A stretch of 64,000 nucleotides of DNA from Onchidella celtica (Eukaryota > Mollusca > Gastropoda > Systellommatophora > Onchidiidae), in NCBI GenBank assembly GCA_963931925.1, contig OZ007581.1, positions 29,726,198 through 29,790,197 on the forward strand, given 5' to 3'. The notes under the pieces were generated by a model. It had not been told where the DNA came from. It saw only the letters and a program-made list of their open reading frames with translations, and did not search any database. Below are positions 1-12,252 of the stretch, piece by piece (positions within the stretch are counted from its first letter, which is position 1; the number at the start of each line of letters is the position of its first letter). The position numbers and the translations under genes were made by a program.

Positions 1-237
1 CTCAGGGGACATGGAGTCTTCATTCATGCTAAGAACTTGTGGTTCAGATATGAATATTATATGATTTAACTTCTCATGACTAAGAGACACCTAGAAGTGA
101 ACTTCCACAGTTTAATACCAAAATAGAAGATGAGGATTTAATCACTTAATCGGATTTTTAGTGTATCTGTGTAATTTGTGAGGTCAGTGAGTCCACTGGA
201 AAAATGTCGTAAAATTGCTTCTGATGTTGTTTTGCAG
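1..237. other. intron of the Golgi pH regulator gene
   Basis: The bases before the first recognisable exon end in a typical acceptor (pyrimidine-rich run, then TTTTGCAG at 230-237). No exon matching the N-terminus of the GPHR family is seen here, so the first coding exon lies upstream of the window. Confidence 0.6.
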
Positions 238-3200
238 GTTCATCATTCAGTTGTACTTCTGATCTTCTCAGTGACCTTTGCCCTTTCATGCATCATGTTT
301 GAGCTAATCATCTTTGAAATCCTTGGTGTGATGGAGTCAAGGTTTGGGAGAATTTTTGTAAATTTTGTTTGAAAATTTAAATTGTGAGAATAACATGGAG
401 TTAACATTTTATAAGGATTCTTTGGCTGATGGAGAATAATCAAGAGTTCATTAAAAAAAGGGAGAATCTCTGATTATATAATCCCCAAGACTAAACAGAA
501 CATGAATAAGCAAGAAGTCCCAACCAATGACAGAACCAGGTAAATATATGGATAGAATTGGAAAATTTTGCTGAGCAGATCCCTTTTTTTTTTTTTTTTT
601 TTTTGAAATCATGCAAAGTTATAACCAAAATGGAAAGCTAGAGCAAATCTCATTTTTTATTATGATGTTAAAAAGTGCATTTTGACCCTGGTTGGAAGTA
701 CACATGGTCTTTATATGTAGCATGGCTGTCTTGTCACTTATAAAAGCAGTGAAGCAGTATCGGTGTGATAAAAGTAATTGTTATTTTAATTGTTTTCATT
801 TAAACATCAATAACTCTGCAGTCTTACAGTCTTATCAGTCACTATTCCCAAACTTTTTTTTCTAGCCATTCACCATGTAACCCCCCCCCCCCCCCCTCCC
901 AAGGCAAAGAAACAAACATAAACTTGAAATAAACCTGACTTCTTTCAAATGGAGGAATGTAGTTCTGTTCTGAGTTAGAGTAGAAGACAAGTGTCCTAGA
1001 CAGAGTGCAACAAAATCTCAATCATTGATGTTTTGTATCTTTGCAGTTCTCGATTTTTTCACTGGAAGCTGGGTCTGTATGCCATTCTGTTTGTGCTGAT
1101 AGCTGTCTTGCCATTCTACATCGCCTATTACCTGATACAGAACATTAGGCTTGGTATACAATATGTGTTTCAGTATTTGTTGCCACATTATGTTTCAATT
1201 TTTTCTTTATCTTCCCTCAGTCTATTTCACTGGCCATTAGTGTGCCTTCTAAAATTTAACTCTTAACAAGTGGTAATGGTTGGAACTTAGTTAGTCAGTT
1301 TGTTATGTTAGGCTTATATGTACATCCAATGTATGTAACTTCTAGGCAGAACATCAAGTGAGTCAGTAGTTATTGTTGAGAGTATCCGCTGACTTGAATT
1401 TGGATGATTGTCAAGGATGTCTTATGTTTCTGTACTGTATTTTTACGTGCTAAAAGTCACACTATTTTGTCTTTGCTTATCTTATAAAAAATAATTATCA
1501 TGTTAGTTAGAGAGCCTACCTGCCTGAAAAGATGCAGTATTTTATATTATGAATTGTGCATTTTTAACTTCTCCGTTTTCAATTTCACAGTTCCACAAAA
1601 ACGTCACTTTCGTGTGATTGTGGCTGGAGCAGCCTGGTGTTTGACCCTTTACCTGTTTTGGAGGGTGGGTGACCCATTTCCAATTCTCAGTCCTAAACAT
1701 GGTAAGTGCACATATTGGATAGTCTGAGATTTGTAATTAAAAAAAAAATTTTTTTTAAAGTCTCATTGTATTAATATCATTACGGTCAGGAAGTTGTAAA
1801 TTCTGTCGATAATAGTATGATGTGTTTGCTTAGTCAATAGCTTGAACTCTGAAATAAATAGTAACATTTCTTTTTTCTTTTTTTTTTAATATTGCCATAA
1901 TAATGATTTTATTCCTTTGAAATTTCTACTCCAGAGCATCACTGTACATGTATGCCCATTGTCTTTTCTAGTGAAACATGGCACTATTCTATTTTGAATT
2001 CAATCTCCCCTAGGTATTTTCTCTATAGAGCAATGTATCGGACGAGTTGGTGTTATAGGAGTGACCCTGATGGCCATTCTGTCTGGATTTGGTGCTGTCA
2101 ATTGTCCCTACACTTACATGTCCTATTTTATAAGGTAAAGAACTTGTCATTCAACCTTTGCTTTGAGAAATATGAACAAAATAAGTACATTCTTTTGTCT
2201 GGATTACTATATTCTGTGTGTGTTTTTTATCCTTTCCTTATGAGCAATGGGTAACTGCTGTGGTCGATTGATATTTGTGGAGCAAAATGTTTAAGTATTA
2301 ACTTTGTAAACTTTAGCTTACTACAATTTACTGAAAACACATGTACTAAAATATTTCTGTTCATGATGTAGGATGGGGAAGGGGGACTGGGATGAAGAAG
2401 GCAAGTAAATTTACCATGTACATCTCATTAGAAGAAATTGTAGTGGTGGGAGTGTTTTATTGTGATGCAATTTGGCCTCTATTTTTGCTCGATGCTGCAG
2501 CCTGAATGACAGTTTCAAAAGTTGTGAAATTGATTTTCTCAAGTGTAACCCAGTTGGCTTGTGTATCCACCTATTGTGTTCATTCAAGTTTCATTCAGTC
2601 TTTTAAAAAATTTGTAAAATTGTAAAATACAGTGATCTGCTTTTAGGTCCCCTTTGATGAACCCACTGCAGGGGAGACAATATTTGACATGCGTTCAGTT
2701 TAGTACATAGTGCCTTGGCGTCCTCAAGTTCGTTCTGACGCAAGACTGTAGATTATTAGGGGGGGGGGGGGGGCAAAGGATTTTTCTGGCCAATAGGGGA
2801 CACAGTACCCCACCTAATTTAAAAAGAAAAAAACATTTATATTATAAGATTTAAACTTTGTCCTTGTTTTATCTATTTGAAAATATGCTTGAAGAAGATG
2901 AAAAAGTAACCTCAAACTACAAAACACTGTTGCTGAATGTCTGTCAGCCAAGTTTAAAAGCTTATAGTTGTTAATAGTATTTTTCAGATATGTCCATTTA
3001 TAACAGATTTATCTTGAATTTTAGTTCTTTAACATTTCTGCGAAAGCATTTTGTCTTGTTGTTATCATGAGAACTTTGATATTTACTATATAAGAGATTT
3101 TTGTCTGAATAAGTTGTTTGTTTTTTTTTTTCCATTGCCTTCACAAACCACAGACATGTGACAGATGCTGATATTCAGAGCATAGAGAAGAGATTGCTGC

Positions 3201-6200
3201 AAACATTGGACAGAGTCATCACCAAGAAAAAGAAGTGAGTGAATATTGAATTATTTCAACAATAATTAGTGATACATAACCATTTAATGAGTCAAATTAG
3301 TGGGTAACGCAGAGATGCCAAGTGTCCCGCATTTTGCAGGACAACCCCGCATTTAAGGCCTTTGTCCCGCCGTCCCGCCCGCAGAGTAGTCCGTCCCGCA
3401 AATTAGGGGAAAATAGTAGTAATGAATTGTTTCGGAACCATCCGATCGATCCCACTTTTTAACAACGAAACTACCGACTCTTTTGTGCAAAGAATCACAA
3501 TGGCTTACTTTCAGTTTCACACTTCCGGAACTTGGCTTGGTGTGCACTTGCTACTTCCGCTAATGAGCCGAACAGACGCTTTGCTCTGTGAGACTGACGA
3601 TTTGTTGAGCATTTTATCCAAGCCATCATCATGTCTTTAATTGTTCTCAACATCATTTTCCCCTGTGGATTTTGGGGGCCTCACGCTGAAATTCCAGATT
3701 GCCACGATCAAAGACAGAAATGATGTAGATCTAATCTAGATCTAGACTCTAGATCTCTAGATCTAGTTATCTAGAGTAGATCTAGTAGAGATCTAGATCT
3801 AGATCTAGTTTTAAAGTACAGCACATGCAGCTTCATAGACTTCTAAGACTTCAAGTTCTCGTACACATTCCTCTTCCTGTTGTGAGTGCCCTCTCTACTA
3901 GCCATATTTCTGGCTGTCTTTCTCTCCTCTTCACATCACATTCTGTCTTGAAGTATTGTGTGAGTGGCTCCCATACTTGACTTACAAGATTGTTTTAAAT
4001 GTTTGTTTGTAGTGTATTATTTATGTTGCGTGCATAGACCCCCTTTGTGTCCCTCAAAATCACGATTCTTGTCCCTCATTTTGATTTCTTCGGGTTGGCA
4101 TCTCTGGTAACGCAGAGGAAGTCATGACAAGTGCTGAGAAAGGAAAAAAACTGTCATGCAAAACTTAAAGGGCTTAGTTCTATATCATGTCCGAGTGAAA
4201 AAAATGTAAAATTGAGATATTGAGCAGATAGTGTTTTTTATGCTTGAAAACTTTAGTTCTTTCAAGGTGCTTCACTTTAATATTAGCTGTCCTGGGTTAG
4301 TATGGTTTGCACAGAAAACAATAAATTTACTGATGATAGACCGAGGCATACAGACCTATAGAACTAACTCCTTTCGTTAATCATTTATGGTTTGTCCCTA
4401 GGATTGCCATGGCAGAAAGAGACAGTTTAAGGCAAGCCAGTCTGTCAACTCCTTCCAAAGGGATCTGGGGACTTCTCAAGAGCGCCGCAACAAGTGTCAG
4501 TGCTACAACAGAAAGTATCCTTTCAGTCACAGTGTTAACCATTGGTGATAGCCTAAACTACCATAAGTTCGAATCATGGAGAAGAAAAGTTGTATTTGCA
4601 CAGCCTTGGAGTACTGACAAATAGCAAGAAAATCATACAATATATTCTAAAAGAAAAATAGTTTAGACAAGAACTCTTTACATTTTCAGTCACAAGGACC
4701 TTCATCATCCATTGAAAAAAATTAATAAATTTAAAAAAAAATTTTAAATAGTGGTCTAGCATTCCACGAGCATAATGTTATTGAATATTTCTATCCATCT
4801 AACTCAGATTTTGGAAAAAAAAAAAAAAGACCTCTTTAGCCCATAAATAGATAGCACATCACTACAGCCATGCTATATTTCAAACAATATCAGACATTTT
4901 AAGTGTTGCACCCTCAATCAGTAAATCCATTTCCTCGAGTATAAACATTTGCAAGCAAAACTTAAATCCACTTTTTTGTGCCTCCTGCAGAAATTTCAAA
5001 GTCAGAGATTGGATAGAAACATATAGTAAATACATTTTCATTTGCAGCTGATTTATGAAACTTTTTCTGGACATGAAATTTCGCTATGCTTATGGCTTCA
5101 GCTGTATTTCATGAACTAATAGTCAAATGCGTCAACATTTTGATTTGTCAGTATGGAACTTGCCTTTTTTTTTTTCTGTCTGTCTCTTCTTCATTAATTG
5201 TTAAAGCTTGAATGTAGTGTCTGCTTCAGTAATCAGAGATATAATACATGTTCCAACTCCTTGATACGCATTTCACATATCTGGGACCTTTGAAGCAAGA
5301 AACCAGAGCACTAGAGGAACTTAGTCGGCAGCTTTTTCTGGAGACAGCAGATCTGCATGATGCCAGGGTAGGTCATGAGTACTGGCGTTTTAAAATCATT
5401 AAATATGTTTTTTCGTTAAAAATCACTTTGACATGCTTAATTTGAAACAAATGAATATGAACTGTCAAGTAATGGTGGGAAGGAGGTCTGTATCATGTGA
5501 GGATAAAATGTAGTTGGATCCTGAAAAAAATTTTGTCATGTACATGTGAAGTGACTCAAAACTGAATTCTGAGCGGGACATAAGCAACTTGTTCAGTTTG
5601 GAGGACTGAGAAAGGTTTTAGTTAACCATTTACTTGACAGGGCCTATTGAGAGAACCACCACAGTTGTCCCAGCACAAGGGGAATAATTCTTAAACAATT
5701 GAAAGATCTTCATAAAAAAATCTGCCAGTATACACTCAAACCTGCTTCAGCCACTCTCCAATATTATTTTCATACTTTCCAGATGGTATCAAATTTAAGT
5801 AATTTTATGTCCAACAAGGTGGTTGAAAAAAAATTAAAGGAAATAGAAAAAACAGCAAAAAAATAAAATTTTTACATAAATAATTCACAGCGTGCTTGAG
5901 CATCATCATATTTTTTATTTTAAGCTTCTCTTTACCACAGTGATGGCTATTCAGACCCAATTATTATTCTCCAGACGGCCGTTTTTTACTACAGGTATAT
6001 AGCGGGCATTTACGGGACAAGCTGATAGAGAGCGATGTGGATGGATACGGGAAGATAATGGGTTAATAAGGCTGAGATGGTGCTGATTTTTGTTTGAAGT
6101 CCTCTCAAAATAAAAGTTTAATTAGATTAGCCTGAACAGTGGATATTTTCAGCTTCTGTCAAAAATGTTTTATTGTACCTGTATTTGTTTTGATTCATGT

Positions 6201-9200
6201 CAAGGTAATTTTCTGACTGTATACTGATCTAACATTTTACCTGCCCATTGAGGAAGCATATAGAGAAACTGCAGATTATTGTAATTGTTACTGTCAAGCT
6301 TTATCAATATTAGTATATTTAATTCATTATTTTCAAAGATGTATGATTATAAGGCTCATGGAAAACGAAATGTGTCACTAATGATTTGTTTCCAGAAATA
6401 AAGATTCTTGTACTATGATTTGCACTCGAAATACTAATGATAGTCAAGTTTGCTTGGGTTAGGATGTGTTACTGATCTGTTATATCCATCATGGTTATCG
6501 TCTGGTGATGAACTGAGCAGTCTTTTCATATCTTATCATTTGCTCATGTTCTGTAGTGACAAAATATTATAAAAACCACTGAAAAGCTGTGGGATTGCAG
6601 CAAGGCTTAAAGCAAAGTCAGTATGTGTCAAAAAGAGAAAGGTGTGTGTATCTTTCCTTTTCCTTTGTGTTTGATTGTATTGTTTCTGTATTGTTTCTTA
6701 CACCAGGCTTTGGTGTCTATACGTTTTCTTTTTGCCACATTTTGACTCATATTATGATATTCTATATTTCTGTGTCCTGTTTCATAGGATAGGATAGAAT
6801 ACTCCAAGACTTTCAAAGGCAGGTACTTCAACTTCATGGGTCATTTTTTCTCCATCTATTGTGTGTACAAGATTTTTATGGTGAGTAATTCAATGTCATT
6901 TAATTTTTCATTAATATTTGCCCCATACTGCCAAGGCTTGAAGCTTCAGTGAAGCATATTTTCAACAGCTCAAACGGTTTTGCTGCAGCATTTTACATGG
7001 GACCAAGGATTGATGCTTCAGTAATTAATTAGTTTCATTGCAGTATTTTTGCATGGACAATTGGCCAGCCTGGCCAGAGCTGTTACTTACAAATCCTGAC
7101 TATTTCTATTTGAGGACCTGACAAATCATTGTGCATCACATTTTTGACCAAACTAAAACTAGAAGGTAAACTTGTGATTTGAAGTCCACTTAATGCATGT
7201 TGTGAATTTCAGTTTTGAATTTTTTTTTCTCACAATTATTGTATTGTATAAGGTAGAAGGCTAATGTTTAGTCAGGATCGATGGCTTCCCATTATTATGT
7301 CAGACAGATTTTATCTCTAGTTACCAATGTCATGCTTTGAATTTTGTGAATGATGATGTTGTTTTATCTTCAGGCAACTATCAACATAATATTTGATAGA
7401 GTGGGCAAGGTGGACCCAGTCACACGTGGCATTGAGATAGCTGTCAAATACTTTGGATTTGAATTCGATGTAAGGGACTCGCAGAGCCTTTCATTGTATT
7501 GGACACATTGAAACTATTTGTGTAATTTGTAAATGTGCTATTTTAACTATCTGACAGAGTGTAACTATCATATTTGTATGTTTAGTGCACTAGGTAAATT
7601 AGGGGAAAGTCATAAAATAAACTGTCTGTATAGATCCCATTATTTATCTGTGGGCTCTCAAAATGTAAGTCCGTTGAAGTTTTTTTTTCTAAGGCTATAG
7701 AGATCAAATCCATAACAGTTGTAAGCTTCAAGAGATGAATGTTGACTTTCAATTTACATTTAGCATGGTAAAAAGTTTACTAAATTTTGAGAAGCAGGAA
7801 AGTGAATAAAAGACTTCTGAACGCATTGGATTACAGAAGTCTAATTTAAATCACTCAGTGGTCTCTGTTATTCAAAACATTGTGTAGACCAAGATGGAAC
7901 TTGGCCAGGAAGCTGCCTTGTGGTGATCACTCAGATTATGTAAACAGAACAAGTTAGGATCGGGTATATATAGGGTAACTGAATTAACCATACCATGTTT
8001 AACATCAAGATTGGGAAGACTGCATGGGGTAATTTTTTTTTAAAAGTTACTGTCTCATGGAAAAACATGATTGGTAGGCTTGAGCAGATTAAACTACTTT
8101 TGTAATACAGTACAGGAGTGACAAACTGAGAACTTGGCTGCAATAAACTTACATAAACACATATCCGTAAAGACTATTTTTTCATAGTTCACATACATTT
8201 TGCTGTGTTTGAGTGTGGATGTTTGATAAACTTGAAAGACCCTATACTAATTAGCCGTCTCTTTATTCTTGTTGCAGATTAAGTTTTGGTCTCAGCAAAT
8301 TTCATTTTTCTTGGTTGGAGTCATCATTGTGACCTCAATCCGTGGGTTTCTCATCACACTAACCAGGGTAAGCTACATTTTTTTTTAAGATATCACATTC
8401 ATTGTCATATTGTTCATCCCATGTAGATAGGCTCAGTGGCTTGGGAAAGTGGCCCACCTGGGAGAAAAAGACTCTCATTCCAAACCTCCACTGCTATGCC
8501 TTGTGGGACAGGTCATGATTAGCTAAAGGCTATGGAAGCAAGTCCAAACAAAAAAGCATGTAGGTGATAGAGATGTCAGGCTGAAAGGTGGCAGATAGTC
8601 TGGAAAGGTGTCACAACTGAAGCCAAAATCATAACATCATACAATACTTTGATATGTCAGGTGTCAGTATGTCATATTGTTCATGATAGCAAATAGTAGA
8701 CTTCCTCTGTTTCGTCTGTCTGAATATCTTGTGTCAGTTTTGTCCTAAATGACCATTTTTTTGGCAATGTGCCATTGTTAAATGCTCAAATTTTGTACAA
8801 TATAATGGTACCAGTAATCAAGATTTTCTTTGTTTCCTCTATAATGAAATTACAGTGACATCATTCACTTTCTGATGTATTTTTTATCCTGACAGTTTTT
8901 CTATGCCATTGCCAGTAGCAAATCCTCCAATGTTATTGTGCTTTGTTTGGCTCAGATCATGGTAAGTCTAGCTACTTTCTGGTGTAAAAGTGATTTTGCC
9001 TGTGTCCTAGTGTTGATAAATTGAAATGTGAAGCAACAATGAGCATAGTCACCATCAAGATGGGTGACACATGAGTGACTAAAACCCACAGGTTTGAATG
9101 CAATTGTCAGAAGTAATTTCATTTTGTTAATCTGTTGTGCAACATGTGTGTACAGTGTATGTGCTCTTAAGCCTCCTGGGATAATAATGTGGTTCTTCTT

Positions 9201-11991
9201 ATCTCAAATACACCTCCATGAGAAGCTGCATCATATCCTCATTTTCAGCAATTTCTCTGCTTTTCTGATGAAAAAAAATGCCCAACTTCACAGTTTCTGC
9301 AGTTCTAGTGCATAAATGAAGTCACCAGCAGAAAGCAAAGTTTTAAATTACAATAAAGTACATAATTGGTGTACAAACTTGGAATCAGGAAATGAAGTCA
9401 TGGAAAAATTCTTAGATCTCTTACTTCACGTTTGTTGTAGGTGTGAAATAACTATTTATTGGTTTTTCTCGTAGATTGTTTTTGTCATTCTTTGTTTCTC
9501 CAGGGAATGTATTTTGTGTCTTGTGTGCTGCTAATGAGAATGAACATGCCTCAGGAATATCGGTGAGTCATGTTTCTCCACAGGAAATGTTGACCACTGA
9601 GAAATTTACCTGACTTACTGATGAGGCATAAAAATAGGCAGTCTCACATACATGCTCGTATATAACAGAGACGGGAATTCCCCTGAATTATGAGCCTCAA
9701 GTGACTCTTATATCATTAACTCTTTGTGTACCAATCCACCAATACTAGCCGACCCACGCAAGATAAATCTTGCAAATTTTTCTTGTACCAAGCCCAGCTG
9801 TATATCTACATGTAGATCTAAGTCGCATTATACACTTGGATCCGATGCAAAGACGGATAAATCTTTTTGTTACACCACAATTCCTTGCAGAATACACCGA
9901 TATGATAAAACAACTTTCGGACGGAAATGTGTAAATAGTGACGTAAAGCGCAGTTTCCGGTCACATTTTCGATTCTATCCGATGAAAATGCGTCTCTGTT
10001 TTTGCGGCTCAAAATTTTTTAATATAAATAATAGTAAAGACTGATTTTTGTCGAAAATGAATGTGTCCACATAACTCTTCGTCAAGAATTGATGCAGTAC
10101 ACCAAGTTTCATGATTTTTGATGTCGTAGTCGGGAAGTTTTAGCTGCTTATAGGTTCACCCTCTAACTCAATTATAGTAAGATATCGGTTCTTTTGCTGG
10201 TCATGTTTGTGCCAATCACCAATGTATTGGTGCATAAGGATGCTTTTGTTTTGAGAGAAAAGATAGATGACTTACTATTGATAAATTGCTGTAGTTAGTC
10301 TTCATTCATCTCCGCCACCATTTCCTTCCTGTAAATGGGCAAACGTGGAAAAATTCTTGGCACACAAAGAGGTAAATGCAATGTGAAACTATTTTGAAGC
10401 TTTGCCTCAATGCTGTTATTTCATTATTGTTATATTGGCTGCTCTGGTAAATTGCCCATTTTAGCACAGGAATCTTTTCATGCCTGGTTCCCACCTTTGA
10501 GATACATAGCTGGTTGAAGTTGTATATTGTTGCACCAGTTTTCAAACAAGTGAAAATTTATTTGAAAAAAAAAACAACAAAAAAAAACACAGATCTGCCA
10601 ACTTTCCATTATTTTACAGGATTGTCTTGTATTTAGGGTATCAGGTCACAAAGAAGACTCAGGGCATTTTAATTTTTTTATTTTTTATGTGAAAACGAAA
10701 ATCCTGCCAGGTTTGAGGGTACAGGCCAGTCCAGTAATATGCAATACAGTGGTGACAGTATGCACAGGATTCTAGTGTATGTAGAATACATTAGTTTATA
10801 TGGAAATTAATGCTCACCCTGCGCGCGACACCTTAGAGCCCGCTGTCTGGTCAGTAACCTTACTCATGGACAATCTTATCCGGGGTCACTGACCCTTGCT
10901 GAAGTACGATGACCACACTACCGCTGGTTCGGTTTTTATTGATCGGTATGAAAACATGATGCTGCTATGCCTTATCACAGTTTTTCTGTGGTTTTTATGA
11001 TATTTCGTGAACTTATCACGCTTGATAATGAATTAGCCAGCAAAACCTTAGTCTGTCAGTCTCTAACCAATGATCTGACTTATGATTCCAAACTGACAGC
11101 TGTAGTTTTCGTGAGAACGAAGCATGATAGATAGCCACGCCCTCCAAAGCCCTACACAAATGGTTTCATCCTGATTGGCACATACCAATAAACCAATGTG
11201 GGCATTTGGGGCAAAGATCATTTTAGAGCTTGTTTCTGATTGGTTCTTAGATACAGACAACTCCAGATGGTGGTCAACTTGTGAGAAAATGAGATAATAT
11301 TGCAAATTTGTTGAGCATGTCGATGTTACATCTTTTGATAGTGTGGGGAGAGCCTTTGAAAGCTTAGTCTTTGTGATTCCGACCAGTGGTTCACTGGTTA
11401 ACATGTCCATGTCACTATGCCTTTGATTTAGAAGAGATACAGTGAACAATAAGACGGTGGTTACGTCTCAAAAAAGTCAGTGACCCGACGCGCGAAAATA
11501 CGGCTTGCACGTGGCGCGGTCAGCTTGACCTTGCCGACTAAACCCGCCCGTGCGGAGTGAAGGCGTGGGAGTCAATACCAACATTCAATGCCCTGCACAG
11601 CTTGAGGGTTAAGGCTAACTGACACCTTCAATTCTCTTTTATTTGGACATGGGTTAACATGTTCCTTGAGATGTCCCATACTGAAGTAGTCATGTAGTTG
11701 GCAGGTCTGAAAACATTTCTTTTGTGCACTGCCATCATACTGAACTCAAGCTTTTTATGTCAAAAAATGGGGAACGGTATTTCTTGTACAATCTGCGCTC
11801 ATTATGTTGTCAATTTTTACTTGGTATTTTCCTGTGTTTACAGGCTGATCATCACTGAGGTGCTGGGAGACCTGCAGTTTAATTTCTACCACCGTTGGTT
11901 TGATGTCATCTTCTTAGTCAGTGCCGTTTCCAGTATCATCTTCCTGTACATCGCACATAACCAGTCACCTGAGAAAAGTCTCCACAGATAG
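238..11991 (+). CDS. GPR89: Golgi pH regulator (GPR89/GPHR), 5'-partial, 13 exons
   Basis: This multi-pass membrane protein is known as an anion channel/counter-ion pathway that acidifies the Golgi and supports glycosylation and trafficking. Exons read from splice sites and frame: 238-341, 1047-1153, 1591-1701, 2014-2134, 3154-3234, 4402-4514, about 5300-5367, 6788-6880, 7374-7469, 8278-8367, 8896-8961, 9504-9562 and 11844-11991 (stop TAG). Phases join throughout, giving 418 residues; the family is usually about 455, so only the first exon is missing. Diagnostic stretches are [65 protein letters not shown] and [15 protein letters not shown], spanning the GPHR N-terminal and ABA-GPCR-like C-terminal domains. 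The acceptor near 5300 is the weak point: about eight residues of a loop usual in the family are absent, so a microexon may be missed. Introns hold a hAT-like MITE and two TTAA elements. Confidence 0.93.
881..896. repeat. poly(C) tract, 16 C
   Basis: An uninterrupted run of 16 C inside a GPR89 intron. It is one of at least ten G/C homopolymers of 11 or more in this window; another, 15 G, is at 2759-2773. Confidence 0.9.
3311..4105. mobile_element. hAT-like non-autonomous DNA transposon with 8-bp TSD
   Basis: The element sits in the intron between GPR89 exons ending 3234 and starting 4402. It begins AGAGATGCCAA and ends with the exact inverse TTGGCATCTCT. It is flanked by a perfect 8-base direct repeat GGTAACGC (3303-3310 and 4106-4113). 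An 8-base duplication is the hallmark of hAT transposases. The 795-base interior holds repeated TCCCGC words near the left end and no transposase, so it must have been mobilised in trans. The 219-base open frame at 3422 has no recognisable domain. Confidence 0.85.
3727..3811. repeat. ATCTAG-rich simple repeat inside the hAT-like element
   Basis: About 85 bases composed of overlapping, nearly palindromic AGATCTAG/CTAGATCT words. Short versions of the same word recur at 9810, 16322, 56866 and 56943. Being self-complementary, the tract could form alternative hairpins. Confidence 0.75.
6570..6640 (+). repeat. dispersed repeat fragment (CAGCAAGGCTT family)
   Basis: The stretch containing GCAGCAAGGCTTAAAGCAAAG matches, with differences, 38390-38470 on the same strand and the reverse complement of 15715-15785. 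All three share a CTGTGGG/CTGGGGGG-type stretch followed by CAACAAGGCTTGGAGCAAAG-like sequence. It is an unclassified interspersed repeat in a GPR89 intron. Confidence 0.5.
9720..10241. mobile_element. decayed TTAA-type MITE
   Basis: The left end reads TTAA (9716-9719) then CTCTTTGTGTACCAAT. The right end near 10226-10241 reads ATTGGTGCATAAGGA, which resembles the inverse of the left end, but the right TTAA is lost. A segment at 10040-10160 resembles 28735-28860 (shared words around CCACATAA and AAGTTTCAT), so related sequence exists elsewhere in the window. The call rests on terminal similarity only. Confidence 0.45.
10811..11608 (-). mobile_element. TTAA-flanked (piggyBac-like) non-autonomous element, copy 1
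   Basis: This is one of three copies of the same ~0.8 kb element (others at 30904-31677 and 33002-33815). It is bounded by TTAA at 10807-10810 and 11609-11612, the target duplication of piggyBac-type transposases. GC-rich termini (CTCACCCTGCGCGC at one end, CTTGAGGG at the other) flank an AT-richer core. On the minus strand, 11063-11449 is open for 128 codons, starting [17 protein letters not shown]. The other copies break this frame, so it is probably relic or chance coding. It lies in the last GPR89 intron. Confidence 0.8.
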
Positions 11992-12246
11992 TAAAAACAG
12001 TTTGAGCACCTGTTCAGGACAGCAGAATATATACTTGGGGTGGGAGATGCCCAGTTTGTACAATCTATCTGTCAAGATATTAGTTCACACCAGGCATCTT
12101 AATATCATTAGAAAGCTTATTGAGTTTATTAACTCTGCAAAGAGTCATCTATCAGTAGTGTGCAGTGTATTGATAAGTTGTAGAATTGGTTTCTCAGGCA
12201 CTGGACAGGGTAATGTGAAAAGACTTTAAGTTTTGTATGGTTTGGC

Positions 12247-12252
12247 AATAAA
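12247..12252 (+). terminator. poly(A) signal of the Golgi pH regulator gene
   Basis: A canonical AATAAA lies 256 bases downstream of the TAG stop in a T/A-rich context, which would give a 3' UTR of roughly 280 bases. The exact cleavage site cannot be read. Confidence 0.6.
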
